The translations under genes and the position numbers were made by a program. From Azospirillum brasilense (GTDB lineage: Bacteria > Pseudomonadota > Alphaproteobacteria > Azospirillales > Azospirillaceae): a DNA stretch of 64,000 nucleotides. Under the pieces are notes generated by a model. It did not search any database and was not told where the DNA came from. It worked only from the letters and a program-made list of their open reading frames with translations. The DNA lies in assembly GCF_022023855.1 (NCBI RefSeq), contig NZ_CP059449.1:2094501-2158500 (forward strand), read 5' to 3'. Shown piece after piece: positions 1 through 8,079 of the stretch; within the stretch, counting starts at the first letter, position 1; each line of letters begins with the position of its first letter.

Positions 1-145
1 TCCTGGGGAAATCCTATTGACCGAGGTTTTTGCGCCGCTATTTCCGCCTTCGCTGCCACGACGTGGAGCCGGAGGCACGGCGGCCGACGGCGCCGGTTCC
101 ACGGTCGGGGGAGGAACGAGACGCCATCCACATGGAGGAAATGAC

Positions 146-634
146 ATGTCCCGCCTGTCGCGGCTGCTGACCGCCGCCACCGTCGCCCTGCCGCTGTCCT
201 TCGCCACCGTCGCTGCGAAGGCGGCGGACATCGTGGACACCGCCGTCACGGCGGGCCAGTTCAAGACGCTGGTCCAGGCCGTCCAGGCCGCCGGGCTGGC
301 GGACACGCTGAAGGGAAGCGGTCCCTTCACCGTCTTCGCCCCGACCGACGAGGCCTTCGCCAAGCTGCCCGCCGGCACCGTCGAAAATCTTTTGAAGCCG
401 GAGAACCGCGAGAAGCTCCGCTCCGTACTCACCTATCATGTGGTGTCGGGCAAGGTGACTTCGGCCGATATCGCCGGCAAGACGGCATCGCCGAAGACCG
501 TGCAGGGCACCACCGTGGACATCGACGCGACGAAGGGCGGCGTGATGGTGGACAACGCGAAGGTCGTGAAGCCCGACATCATGGCGTCCAACGGCGTCAT
601 CCACGTGATCGATACGGTCATGATGCCGAACTGA
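146..634 (+). CDS. Secreted fasciclin (FAS1) domain protein
   Basis: This is a 162-residue exported protein with a single FAS1 domain, a fold used in cell adhesion and surface interactions; its bacterial role is usually undefined. A signal peptide covers about residues 1-26, with AKA before the cut. The FAS1 H1 motif ([11 protein letters not shown]) lies at about 61-71, the YH pair at 97-98, and the H2 motif ([11 protein letters not shown]) at about 149-159. The start at 146 is chosen because GGAGG lies 7 nt upstream and the signal peptide begins there; an open frame continues upstream without such support. It is a single gene closed by a strong terminator. The length is normal for one-domain bacterial FAS1 proteins. 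Confidence 0.9.
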   Translation: MSRLSRLLTAATVALPLSFATVAAKAADIVDTAVTAGQFKTLVQAVQAAGLADTLKGSGPFTVFAPTDEAFAKLPAGTVENLLKPENREKLRSVLTYHVVSGKVTSADIAGKTASPKTVQGTTVDIDATKGGVMVDNAKVVKPDIMASNGVIHVIDTVMMPN

Positions 635-700
635 CGTTCTGCTTTTTCATTGAGGTCCCTCCTGCCGGACGTTTCACCGCCGGTTCCGGCAGGACCACTC

Positions 701-740
701 GCCCGGAGAGTTCCCCCGACTCTCCGGGCTTTTTCTTTTT
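701..740 (+). terminator. Rho-independent terminator after the fasciclin gene
   Basis: A perfect 10-bp stem (701-710 with 720-729) and 9-nt loop are followed by a T-rich run. The gene on the other strand ends immediately beyond, so the two genes converge here. A second inverted repeat, CCTGCCGG/CCGGCAGG at 661-693, sits just upstream. Confidence 0.85.
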
Positions 741-1431
741 ACGCCTTATCCGGAGACAGGCGGCTGCGCGGGAAGCGGTGGACCTTGCCGCGGGCCAGCA
801 GATGCACCTCGAACCGCGCCGCCAGCAGGCCGGACACCGCCGGGTCCAGCACGTTCAGCCCGCCCGCGAAGGCGCCGAAGGCCGGCAGGATCAGCTTGCC
901 CCCGTCGAAGGCGAAGCAGCGCTCCCGCACCCGCCGGCCTGGTACGACGACGGCGGCCACCGGGTGCAGGTGTCCCGACAGTTCGCCCACCGCGCCGGGC
1001 ACCGCCTCGTGCCGGAAGGTCAGAGGGCCGAGCGTCAGCTCGTCCAGGATGCGCCCGCCGAACCCCTCCGGCGGTTCCGGATCGTGGTTGCCGGTGACCC
1101 ACAGCCAGTCCGCCACCCGCCCGGTCAGGTCGCGCAGCCGCGCCACGTCCCCCGCCTCCATGCGGCTCGCCGCCCGGCGGTCGTGGAAGCTGTCGCCCAG
1201 GCAGATCACCCGCTCCGGGGCCAGCCGCTCCACCAGATCCGCCAGCCGGCCGAGCGTCGCCCGCGTGTCGTAGGGCGGCAGCATCCGCCCGCGCGCTGCG
1301 AAGGCGGAGCCCTTCTCCAGATGCAGGTCGGCGACCACCAGCGTCCGTTCCGCCGGCCAGACCAGCGCGCCGGAGGGATCGGGGGCCAGCGCGGCGCCCC
1401 GCAGGGTCATCGTCGTGTCCATGCTCATCAC
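739..1431 (-). CDS. pdeM: Ligase-associated DNA damage response endonuclease PdeM
   Basis: This is a calcineurin-like metallophosphoesterase of the PdeM family, thought to work with a partner helicase and an ATP-dependent ligase in DNA repair. The dinuclear-metal motifs are visible: DLH at 35-37, GDSFHD at about 79-84, GNHD at 114-117 and GHLH at 153-156. The 230-residue length fits the family. The start is either GTG at 1431 or ATG at 1428; both overlap the stop of the upstream helicase gene, so translation is probably coupled. The ligase and exonuclease genes often found beside this pair are not in the window. Confidence 0.9.
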   Translation of the reverse strand: MMSMDTTMTLRGAALAPDPSGALVWPAERTLVVADLHLEKGSAFAARGRMLPPYDTRATLGRLADLVERLAPERVICLGDSFHDRRAASRMEAGDVARLRDLTGRVADWLWVTGNHDPEPPEGFGGRILDELTLGPLTFRHEAVPGAVGELSGHLHPVAAVVVPGRRVRERCFAFDGGKLILPAFGAFAGGLNVLDPAVSGLLAARFEVHLLARGKVHRFPRSRLSPDKA

Positions 1432-3908
1432 AACGTCAGCCGGCCCTGCTCATCACGGGGTGCATCACGGGGCGAATCCAGCTCCGGCATCGCCTCGGCC
1501 ACCAGATCGGCGGCGGCCTGCTCCAGAAGCTCGTCGGTGGCGGAGCCGTCCACCCGTTCCCGCCCGATCTCCAGAATGACCGGCACGGCGAGGGGGGAAA
1601 TGCGGTCGAGGTCCTTGTGGGTGATACGGCCCTTCACCCGAATCAGGAAATCCGACAGGCGCCGCACGTCGGTCAGCCCACCCGCCGCGTCGGCGCGGGT
1701 GGCGCGCAGCAGCACATGGCCGGGGTCGTGCTTGCGCAGAACGTCGTAGATCAGGTCGGAGGAGAAGGTGACCTGCCGCCCCGACTTTTCCTGCCCAGGA
1801 TGGCGGCGGTCGATGACCCCGGTGATCAGCGCCACGTTGCGGAAGGTCCGCCGCAGCATGGAAGACTCGTCCATCCAGGCTTCCAGATCGTCGCCCAGCA
1901 TGTCCTGGTCGAACAGCCCATCCATGTCCTTGGGCGTGCGCAGTGACCAGACGGCCAGCACATAATCGGTGGCGACGAAGCCGAGCGGGCCGCAGCCCAT
2001 CCGCTCCATCCGGCGGGTCAGCAGCATCCCCAGCGTCTGGTGCGCGTTCCGCCCCTCGAAGGCGTAGACGACGAGGAAGCGCTTGCCCGCCTTGGGGAAG
2101 CTCTCCACCAGCAGACCGTCGCGCGCCGGCAGGACGGAGCGCCAGCGCTGGAGCCGCAGCCATTCCTGCACGTCCTCCGGCAGGCCGGGCCACTGCGCCG
2201 GGTCGGCCAGCATGGCGCGCACCCGGTCGGCCAGCGCCGTGGTCAGCGGCAGCCGCCCGCCGGCGTAGGCCGGGACCTTCGGCTCCCCGGTGCCGCCCTT
2301 GGCGACCTGCGCCTCCATCTCGCGGATGCCGAGGAACTTCAGGAGTTGCCCGGCGAAGACGAAGGTGTCGCCGGGGGTGAGGCCCTGGATGAAATGCTCC
2401 TCCACCTCGCCCAGCACCGGGCCGCGGCTCAGGCGGACGCGCAGCATGGCCTCCTGAGTGATGGTCCCGACGTTCATGCGGTACTGCCGCGCCACCGCCG
2501 GCCCGGCCACCGCCATGCGCCCGTCCTCGCGCAGCTTGAGCCGGTGGAAGCGCTCGTAATTGCCGAGCGCGTAGCCGCCGGTCGCCACGAAGTCGAGCAC
2601 GTCGTCGAACTCGTCCCGCGCCAGCCCGGCGTAAGGGGCGGCGCGGACCACCTCGTCGTAGAGGTCGTCGGGCCGGAACGGCTCGGCGCAGGCCATGCCG
2701 AGCATGTGCTGGGCCAGCACGTCCAGCCCGCCGGGGCGGGGCCGCTCGCCGTCCAGACTCATGGCCGCCACGGCGTCGAGCGCGGCGCGGCATTCCAGCA
2801 CCTCGAACCGGTTGGCGGGGATGAGCAGGGCGCGGCTCGGCTCGTCCAGCCGGTGGTTGGCGCGGCCAATGCGTTGGACCAGCCGGCTCGCCCCCTTCGG
2901 AGCGCCGATCTGCACCACCAGATCAACCGCCGCCCAGTCGATGCCGAGGTCGAGCGAGGAGGTCGCCACCACCGCCCGCAGCTTGCCTGCCGCCATGGCG
3001 GCCTCGACCTTGCGCCGCTGCTCCGCCGCCAGCGAGCCGTGGTGGAGCGCGATGGGCAGGGTGTCGTCGTTGAGGCGCCAGAGTTCCTGGAAGATCAGCT
3101 CCGCCTGGGCGCGGGTGTTGACGAAGACCAGCGTGGTGCGGTGGGCGCGGATGCGCTGGTACACCTCCTTCAGCGCGTGCATGGCCATGCGGCCGGACCA
3201 GGGCAGCCGCTCGCGCGTCGTCAGGATCTCCACCTCGGCGGAGGCGCCGGCCCGGCCGGTGACCAGCCGCACATCGCCGCCATCCGCGTGTCCGGTCCTG
3301 GACAGCCAGGCGAGCAGCTGCGCCGGCTCCGCCACCGTGGCCGACAACCCGACCCGCCGGGCCTGCGGCGCCAGTCGGGACAGCCGCGCCAGCCCCAGCG
3401 CCAGCAGGTCGCCGCGCTTGGTCCCGGCGAGGGCATGCAACTCGTCGATGATGACGCAGCGCAGGTGCCGGAAGATCGTCGCCGCGTCGGCGTAGGCGAT
3501 CATCAGCGCCAGACTTTCCGGCGTGGTCATCAGGATGTGCGGCGGGTTGGCCCGCTGCCGCCGCCGCTTGGATTCGGGCGTGTCGCCGGTGCGGGTCTCG
3601 GTGCGGATGGGCAGCCGCATCTCGGCGACGGGCTCCTCCAGATTGCGCTGGATGTCCACCGCGAGCGCCTTCAGCGGCGAGATGTAGAGCGTGTGAAGCC
3701 CCTCCCGCGGGCGCTCCGCCAGATCGATCAGCGAGGGCAGGAAGCCGGCCAGCGTCTTGCCGCCGCCGGTCGGCGCGATCAGCAGGGCGCTGTCCCCGGC
3801 CGCGGCTGCCTCGACCATGGCGAGCTGGTGTGGGTGCGGCGCCCAGTCCCGCGACCGGAACCAGCCCTGGACGTTGGCGGGGAGGAGGGGGGAGGGGAGA
3901 TCGGGCAT
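1428..3908 (-). CDS. Ligase-associated DNA damage response DEXH-box helicase (Lhr-like)
   Basis: This is a superfamily 2 helicase of about 826 residues, of the Lhr-like type that pairs with PdeM and a DNA ligase. Walker A is APTGGGKT at 45-52, the DEXH box is DELH at 155-158, motif III is SAT at 189-191, and a helicase C domain contains a QRIGRANH motif. The start is set at ATG 3908 because the conserved protein begins there; an open frame runs 177 nt further upstream without domain content. No strong ribosome binding site is visible. It is the first gene of a two-gene operon with pdeM. Confidence 0.88.
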   Translation of the reverse strand: MPDLPSPLLPANVQGWFRSRDWAPHPHQLAMVEAAAAGDSALLIAPTGGGKTLAGFLPSLIDLAERPREGLHTLYISPLKALAVDIQRNLEEPVAEMRLPIRTETRTGDTPESKRRRQRANPPHILMTTPESLALMIAYADAATIFRHLRCVIIDELHALAGTKRGDLLALGLARLSRLAPQARRVGLSATVAEPAQLLAWLSRTGHADGGDVRLVTGRAGASAEVEILTTRERLPWSGRMAMHALKEVYQRIRAHRTTLVFVNTRAQAELIFQELWRLNDDTLPIALHHGSLAAEQRRKVEAAMAAGKLRAVVATSSLDLGIDWAAVDLVVQIGAPKGASRLVQRIGRANHRLDEPSRALLIPANRFEVLECRAALDAVAAMSLDGERPRPGGLDVLAQHMLGMACAEPFRPDDLYDEVVRAAPYAGLARDEFDDVLDFVATGGYALGNYERFHRLKLREDGRMAVAGPAVARQYRMNVGTITQEAMLRVRLSRGPVLGEVEEHFIQGLTPGDTFVFAGQLLKFLGIREMEAQVAKGGTGEPKVPAYAGGRLPLTTALADRVRAMLADPAQWPGLPEDVQEWLRLQRWRSVLPARDGLLVESFPKAGKRFLVVYAFEGRNAHQTLGMLLTRRMERMGCGPLGFVATDYVLAVWSLRTPKDMDGLFDQDMLGDDLEAWMDESSMLRRTFRNVALITGVIDRRHPGQEKSGRQVTFSSDLIYDVLRKHDPGHVLLRATRADAAGGLTDVRRLSDFLIRVKGRITHKDLDRISPLAVPVILEIGRERVDGSATDELLEQAAADLVAEAMPELDSPRDAPRDEQGRLTL

Positions 3909-4027
3909 GAAGGACCGGGTGATTGGCTGAGACCGGAAAGAATAGTGTCGCGAATCGAACGGAGCAAGAACAGGAGCGCTTTTGCGTCCCGTTGACGGCT
4001 TTCGGGGCTGTAGTATTTTGGGAGGCA

Positions 4028-4196
4028 AGGAGGTGATGCGCCTTCGGTGCCCTGAAGGCGGAGCCGGTTTCCCGACCCCGCCCATTGGTTCCTTAGCGAT
4101 CGCGGTCCTGGTTGAGGCCGGCTTCGAACTCGAACTTCATCCGGGACCAGAAGCGTTGGAACCACTTCAGGTACTTTTTCAAGCGCATCACCTCCT
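4028..4196. repeat. Inverted pair of extended Shine-Dalgarno/start sequences
   Basis: AGGAGGTGATGCGC followed by TT or CTT appears on the + strand at 4028-4044 and, almost identical, on the - strand at 4181-4196. The two face each other across about 136 bp. The - copy leads into a 31-codon frame. The + copy opens a frame antisense to it that I do not believe is coding. The arms could also pair as a large RNA stem. Confidence 0.5.
4093..4188 (-). CDS. Possible 31-residue basic/aromatic small protein
   Basis: This short frame lies in the gap upstream of the helicase. It follows AGGAGG by 2 nt if ATG 4188 is used, or by 8 nt if TTG 4182 is used. The product is rich in Lys, Arg, Trp and Phe in its first 22 residues (for example KKYLKWF and RFWSRMKF), followed by an acidic/polar tail, and could form an amphipathic helix. 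I do not recognise a family. The strong binding site and the biased composition are the only support; comparative evidence is needed. Confidence 0.4.
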   Translation of the reverse strand: MRLKKYLKWFQRFWSRMKFEFEAGLNQDRDR

Positions 4197-4328
4197 CTCG
4201 GATGCCGGACGGGTAGGGCCCGCCGGCACGCAGCATCCAAAGGAATGCGTGGGCGCGGTTTCAACCGGGAATGTGGCTCGGTGGAGTGGCTGCGGCACTT
4301 GGGCGCTTCGTCGGGGCGCGGAGCCTTG

Positions 4329-4428
4329 CCCCCACCCTGACCCTCCCCCGCTCTCGGCGGACCGAAGGTCCGCCTGCCGCGTCAGCGCAAACCCTTGGTT
4401 TGCGCGAGAGCTTCGCAGGGGAGGGAAA
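4329..4428. repeat. GC-rich palindromic intergenic repeat (copy 1)
   Basis: It begins CCCCACCCTGACCCTCCCC and ends near GCAGGGGAGGG, matching copies at 15.0, 21.6 and 24.3 kb. Two nested hairpins are visible inside: GGCGGACC/GGTCCGCC at 4356-4374 and GCGCAAACC/GGTTTGCGC at 4385-4405. It lies immediately after the 3' end of the methyltransferase gene and probably ends its transcript. The rest of the 3909-4428 gap shows only the small frame and inverted pair listed separately. Confidence 0.75.
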
Positions 4429-5268
4429 TTAGGCGCCGGTGACGATGCGGACGTGGATGGGCAGGGGGATCGTACCGCCCTGAGCCTGCGCGTCGAAGCG
4501 GCGGGTCACCTCGGCGTCCAGGTCGGCGCGCTGCCCGGCAGTGAGGGCGTGCAGGCGGTGGCCGAAGCTCATCTCCAGCGTGGCGCGCCAGAAGGGCTGG
4601 CCCTGGGGGGCCTTGCGGACCGGGGTGATGTCGGTCTCGCTCACCGTGGTGAAGCCGGCGGCGCGCATGGCCTCCGCCAGAAGGCCGGGGGCGGCGAAGC
4701 GGAACAGCGGGTCCAGGCTGCGGTCCTCGCCCAGACGGGCGGCAACGGCCTCGCCCACCGTGTCGAACAGGGCGTTGCCGGCGCGCGGTCCCCAGACCAT
4801 GAAGGCCGCCCGCCCGCCGGGGTGCAGCACGCGCCGCAGTTCGGCCAGGGCCGCCGCCACGTCGGGGACAAACATGATGCCGAAGCGGCAGGTCACCCGC
4901 TCGAAGCTCGCCGCGGCGAAGGGCAGGGCGGTCATGTCGGCGGCGGCGAAGGCCGGGCGCAGCCCGTCAGCGATCCCCGCGGCGCGGCGTCGGGCGCCGG
5001 CCATCATGCCGGGCACAAGGTCGCTGCCCACCACCAGCCCGTCCGGACCTGTTCGGAGGGCAGCGCTCAGCGCCGGTTCGCCGGCACCGGAGGCGAGGTC
5101 CAGCACCCGGTCCCCCGCCGTCACCCCGGCGGCGTCCAGCAGGGGCTGGTTCAGCTTGTCGGCCAGATCGGCCATCGGGTCGGCCCAGCGGTCCCAGGCG
5201 TCGGCGCTGGCGGTCCAGCGGGCGCGCTCGGCGGCGCCGTCGATGGGGCAGGTGGACAAGTCGGGCAT
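4429..5268 (-). CDS. Class I SAM-dependent methyltransferase (UbiE/Methyltransf_11 type)
   Basis: This is a soluble 279-residue methyltransferase. Motif I (VLDLASGAGEP) is at about 55-65, followed by an acidic motif near AAADMTAL and the LRRVLHPGGR post-motif typical of UbiE-like enzymes. The substrate cannot be deduced. The start at ATG 5268 lies 2 nt after the stop of the small membrane-protein gene, with no good binding site of its own, so translational coupling is likely. A palindromic repeat follows the stop. Confidence 0.85.
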   Translation of the reverse strand: MPDLSTCPIDGAAERARWTASADAWDRWADPMADLADKLNQPLLDAAGVTAGDRVLDLASGAGEPALSAALRTGPDGLVVGSDLVPGMMAGARRRAAGIADGLRPAFAAADMTALPFAAASFERVTCRFGIMFVPDVAAALAELRRVLHPGGRAAFMVWGPRAGNALFDTVGEAVAARLGEDRSLDPLFRFAAPGLLAEAMRAAGFTTVSETDITPVRKAPQGQPFWRATLEMSFGHRLHALTAGQRADLDAEVTRRFDAQAQGGTIPLPIHVRIVTGA

Positions 5269-5270
5269 GG

Positions 5271-5597
5271 TCAGTGGAGAAGCCTTGCGGTGCCGGTGAT
5301 GCGGGGGGCAGAGTCCGCGTCGCGCAGCCGCTCGTTCAGCGCCGCGACCTCCTCCGCCAGCTTGCGGTTCGCCTCGGTCAGGGCTTGGACGCGCTCCTCG
5401 GCGGCCTGCTGTTGGGCGTTCAGGGCGGCGACGTTCTCGGCCAGCCGGCGGATCTGCTGGGACTGCCGGGCGCCGCCCTCGTTGACGCTGCGGCGGATCG
5501 AGCCGACGGCGGCGAGCACGATGACGCTGACCGTCGCGCCCGTCAGAAGGGCGGCGATGGCCAGAGCCCAGATCCAATTCCCCGTTGGCAGTTCCAT
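5271..5597 (-). CDS. Small single-pass membrane protein with coiled coil
   Basis: This 108-residue protein has one hydrophobic segment at about 9-31, then a long helical region rich in Ala, Glu, Gln and Arg (about 40-95) with coiled-coil character. I do not recognise a family. It is the first gene of a two-gene unit with the methyltransferase, whose start is 2 nt downstream. The composition matches its neighbours, so it looks native rather than acquired. Confidence 0.6.
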   Translation of the reverse strand: MELPTGNWIWALAIAALLTGATVSVIVLAAVGSIRRSVNEGGARQSQQIRRLAENVAALNAQQQAAEERVQALTEANRKLAEEVAALNERLRDADSAPRITGTARLLH

Positions 5598-5710
5598 GGC
5601 CGAAGCCGCCCCTGCGTTGCGTCCGGACCACCGGCGGCGACCCTCCGGTGAACCAATGGTTTCAGCATCCGATGAATTGCCGGGCGGGTCAAGCCGGGCA
5701 CCGGAACGGC

Positions 5711-5741
5711 AAAAGGCCCAGCCGTTGCCGGCCGGGCCTTT
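5711..5741 (-). terminator. Rho-independent terminator of the 5768-6103 gene
   Basis: The stem is AAAGGCCC (5712-5719) with GGGCCTTT (5734-5741). Read on the - strand it ends in TTTT. It sits just past the stop of the upstream - strand gene. Confidence 0.75.
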
Positions 5742-5767
5742 CGTGAAACCGGGATAGCGCTCTGCGG

Positions 5768-6103
5768 TCAGGCGACGGTGTCGTCGACCGGGCGGGCGGC
5801 CTTGGCGCGCATGTCCTTCAGGTGGTCGCCGAAGGCGCGCAGGACCGGCATGATCCGCTGCATCTGGTCCGACGTGACGTGGGCGTCGGTCTTCAGGACG
5901 ATGGTCGGCGCCTCCGACATCAGGCGCTTGGAGCGCATCGGGCCGACCTTGTCGTCCATGAACATGGACAGCCCCATCAGAATGCCGAGCGTCACGTCAT
6001 CGGGCGCCTTGGGCAGAGCCAGCACGTCGTGCAGCTCGTTGAGGAGGGTGTAGGCGACGATGGACGTGCGTTCGATGGTGTCAACGTCGGCGGCCATGGA
6101 CAT
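5768..6103 (-). CDS. Conserved hypothetical protein, 111 residues
   Basis: This is a predicted soluble, mostly helical protein with no domain I can name. The start at 6103 is preferred because AAGGA lies 7 nt upstream; the open frame continues 42 nt further without such a signal. The sequence has no signal peptide or membrane segment. It is a single gene, followed by a terminator. The 6104-6253 stretch upstream is locally AT-rich (around 6160-6180) and probably carries its promoter. Confidence 0.65.
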   Translation of the reverse strand: MSMAADVDTIERTSIVAYTLLNELHDVLALPKAPDDVTLGILMGLSMFMDDKVGPMRSKRLMSEAPTIVLKTDAHVTSDQMQRIMPVLRAFGDHLKDMRAKAARPVDDTVA

Positions 6104-6190
6104 CGGCGTAATCCTTGAGGCGCTGAAAGTGTGCGATATGGCCAAAGGTTAGCGCTCGGATCGTAACCAAACTGTTAACCATCCCTCACC

Positions 6191-6222
6191 CGAGTCGCCA
6201 CGAGTCGCTTTTTTCGAGTCGC
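6191..6222. repeat. Three copies of CGAGTCGC in an intergenic gap
   Basis: Direct copies lie at 6191-6198, 6201-6208 and 6215-6222, with a run of six T between the last two. A palindrome GAGTCGACTC follows at 6246-6255, overlapping the stop of the hydrolase gene. The function is unknown; part of it may serve in termination. Confidence 0.5.
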
Positions 6223-6253
6223 AATCCCCGGTCGCCGAATCAGGAGAGTCGAC

Positions 6254-7219
6254 TCATGCCTCCGCGTGAGCCGACGTGCTGGTCATGGCCCGCTCCACCC
6301 GCTCGATGGCGGCCATCACCGCGTCCGGGCGGGCGTGCTGCGGCATGTGCCCGGTTTCCGCCAGCAGATGCAGCGTCGATCCGGCCACCGCGTTGTGCAG
6401 CTGCACCGCGTGGGCGTGGGGATCGACGATGCGGTCCTCGCGTCCCGCGACGACCGCCGTCGGGCAGCGGATCTCGGAATAGCGCGGCGCCATCGCCGCC
6501 ACGCCGGGGATCAGCGCGGCCAGCTGGGCGGCCGCCGCCTCCAGCTGCGTCGGGCGCAGCAGAAGGTCGGGAGGCAGTTCGTTGTAGCTGGGCGGCACGG
6601 GGTTGGGTTCGAAGATGCGGCGCATCAGCGCCGGCAGGATCAGCCGGTCCAGCGGCGGCAGGACGGTGTGGCTGAGCAGCGGTCCGGCCGCCGGAATGGC
6701 CGGTCCCAGGAGGGGAAGAAAGTCGGGGCGCGGGGTCGGGTGGGTGAAGGCCGACAGGATGACCAGACCGCCGACCTCCTCCGGGAAATCCAGCGCCCAG
6801 GCCAACGCCACCGCCCCGGCCAGCGAATGGCCGACGACGATGGGACGCTCCAGCCCCAGCTTGCGGGTGGCGGCGCGCAGCAGCGCAGCCTGGGCGGCGG
6901 GGCCGGCGTCGCGCCGCGGCGTCGCCTCGCTGTAGCCGTGGCCGGGCCGGTCGAAGCAGACGCAGCGCCTATGCCGGGCTGCCTCGTCCAGAAGGCTCAG
7001 CGCCCAGTCGTCGGCGGTGGTGCCGTTGCCGTGCAGGAACACCACGGGGGGCGCCGTACCACCCTTCGGCCCGTGGTCGAGATAGTGCAGGCGGGTGCCG
7101 CCGACGCTCATGAAATGACCGGTCGGCGGGTGCTCCTGTTCCGCCCGGTTGGTGCGGCGGCGGGTGTCCAGCCACAGGCCGGCCAGCAAACCGGTCGCGA
7201 GAGCCAAGCCGCTGCGCAT
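6254..7219 (-). CDS. Alpha/beta hydrolase with N-terminal membrane anchor
   Basis: This 321-residue alpha/beta-fold hydrolase has an HGNG oxyanion motif at 63-66, a nucleophile elbow GHSLAG with Ser132, an acid in GREDRIVD (Asp262) and His291 in the TGHMP motif, so the triad is complete. A hydrophobic N-terminus (about 3-17) followed by DTRRR suggests a signal anchor. The start at ATG 7219 has GGAGG 8 nt upstream; a longer frame upstream lacks domain content. The substrate is unknown. The gene diverges from a MarR-family regulator across a 283-bp gap, so regulation by that neighbour is possible. Confidence 0.85.
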   Translation of the reverse strand: MRSGLALATGLLAGLWLDTRRRTNRAEQEHPPTGHFMSVGGTRLHYLDHGPKGGTAPPVVFLHGNGTTADDWALSLLDEAARHRRCVCFDRPGHGYSEATPRRDAGPAAQAALLRAATRKLGLERPIVVGHSLAGAVALAWALDFPEEVGGLVILSAFTHPTPRPDFLPLLGPAIPAAGPLLSHTVLPPLDRLILPALMRRIFEPNPVPPSYNELPPDLLLRPTQLEAAAAQLAALIPGVAAMAPRYSEIRCPTAVVAGREDRIVDPHAHAVQLHNAVAGSTLHLLAETGHMPQHARPDAVMAAIERVERAMTSTSAHAEA

Positions 7220-7502
7220 CAGCGGACCCTCCGAGTGCACGCTTGCGGCGTGGCGGGATGACGTGTGGACTGCGGCATGGTCGGGCTCCTCCGGGTTGCA
7301 GGGGCGGATCGCAGGGACAGGGGGGCAACAGGAGGTGAATGGGGCGGTTCCGGCGTGCAGAGCCGCCATGTCTCAACATTGTTTCCACAAATTAAACTAA
7401 AATCTTATCATTCTTGCGACAGAAGGACGGGGAAACCGTCCACCGTTCGGAATTGGATCGACGCCATACCATGAAGGTTTTTTCCAAAGCGGGAGTATCG
7501 CG
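7220..7502. promoter_or_regulatory. Divergent promoter region between hydrolase and MarR genes
   Basis: This gap separates two diverging genes. The part from about 7377 to 7415 is markedly AT-rich for this genome and is the likely site of the promoters. I could not assign unambiguous -35/-10 pairs or a clear MarR operator. Confidence 0.45.
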
Positions 7503-8048
7503 ATGAGCGCCGCCGCCAAGCAGCAGCCGACCCCAGCCGTGCCGGAGAGAGCCACGCCGGACAGCGCCGCCCCGGCGGGCGCGTCCCTGCCCGCCGTCTA
7601 CACCGACCTGGGCCGCATCATCGAGAGCATGACCCGGCGTTTCCTGGACGTGCTGCGGATGGAACTGGCGCGGATCGGGATCGACGACCTCAGCCCCGGT
7701 CAGGCCCTGATGCTGATCAACATCGGCGGCGAGGAGCTGTCGGTGCGCGACCTGCTGGAGCGCGGCTACTATCTCGGCTCTAACGCCTCCTACAACCTGA
7801 AGCATCTGGTGGAGGCGGGTTATGTCGACCGCTCCGCTTCGCAGCGCGACCGGCGCACGGCGCGGCTTCGCCTGTCGGAGCGCGGCCTGAAGCTGTGCGA
7901 GGCGTTGCGCGGCTTGGAGGCCGTGCGGGGCGAGGCGCTGATCCGCAGCGACGAGGAAGCCGCCGATCTGGAGACGACATACCGCACGTTGCGCCGATTG
8001 GAACGGGCGTGGAGCGATCTGATCCGCTACGATACGCCGGAGTATTGA
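7503..8048 (+). CDS. MarR-family winged-helix transcriptional regulator
   Basis: This 181-residue regulator has a helix-turn-helix around 78-105 and a basic wing (SQRDRRTAR, about 113-121), the classic MarR pattern; a low-complexity N-terminus of about 28 residues precedes the domain. The RGYYLGSNASYNL recognition helix recalls LdtR-type regulators, from memory only. GGGAG lies 7 nt before the ATG. It diverges from the hydrolase gene and is followed 31 nt later by the DUF2336 gene, possibly in one transcript. Confidence 0.87.
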   Translation: MSAAAKQQPTPAVPERATPDSAAPAGASLPAVYTDLGRIIESMTRRFLDVLRMELARIGIDDLSPGQALMLINIGGEELSVRDLLERGYYLGSNASYNLKHLVEAGYVDRSASQRDRRTARLRLSERGLKLCEALRGLEAVRGEALIRSDEEAADLETTYRTLRRLERAWSDLIRYDTPEY

Positions 8049-8079
8049 TCCCGAGCGTCCGTTCCGGAAGACCCAGCGC

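Noticed and set aside
2040..3995. A 651-codon + strand frame across the helicase gene
   Set aside because: Composition is Gln/Arg/His-rich without any motif, typical of the antisense shadow of a high-GC gene.
4036..4330. + strand gene starting at the ATG after AAGGAGGTG
   Set aside because: It runs antisense through the small peptide frame and into a palindromic repeat, with no domain content.
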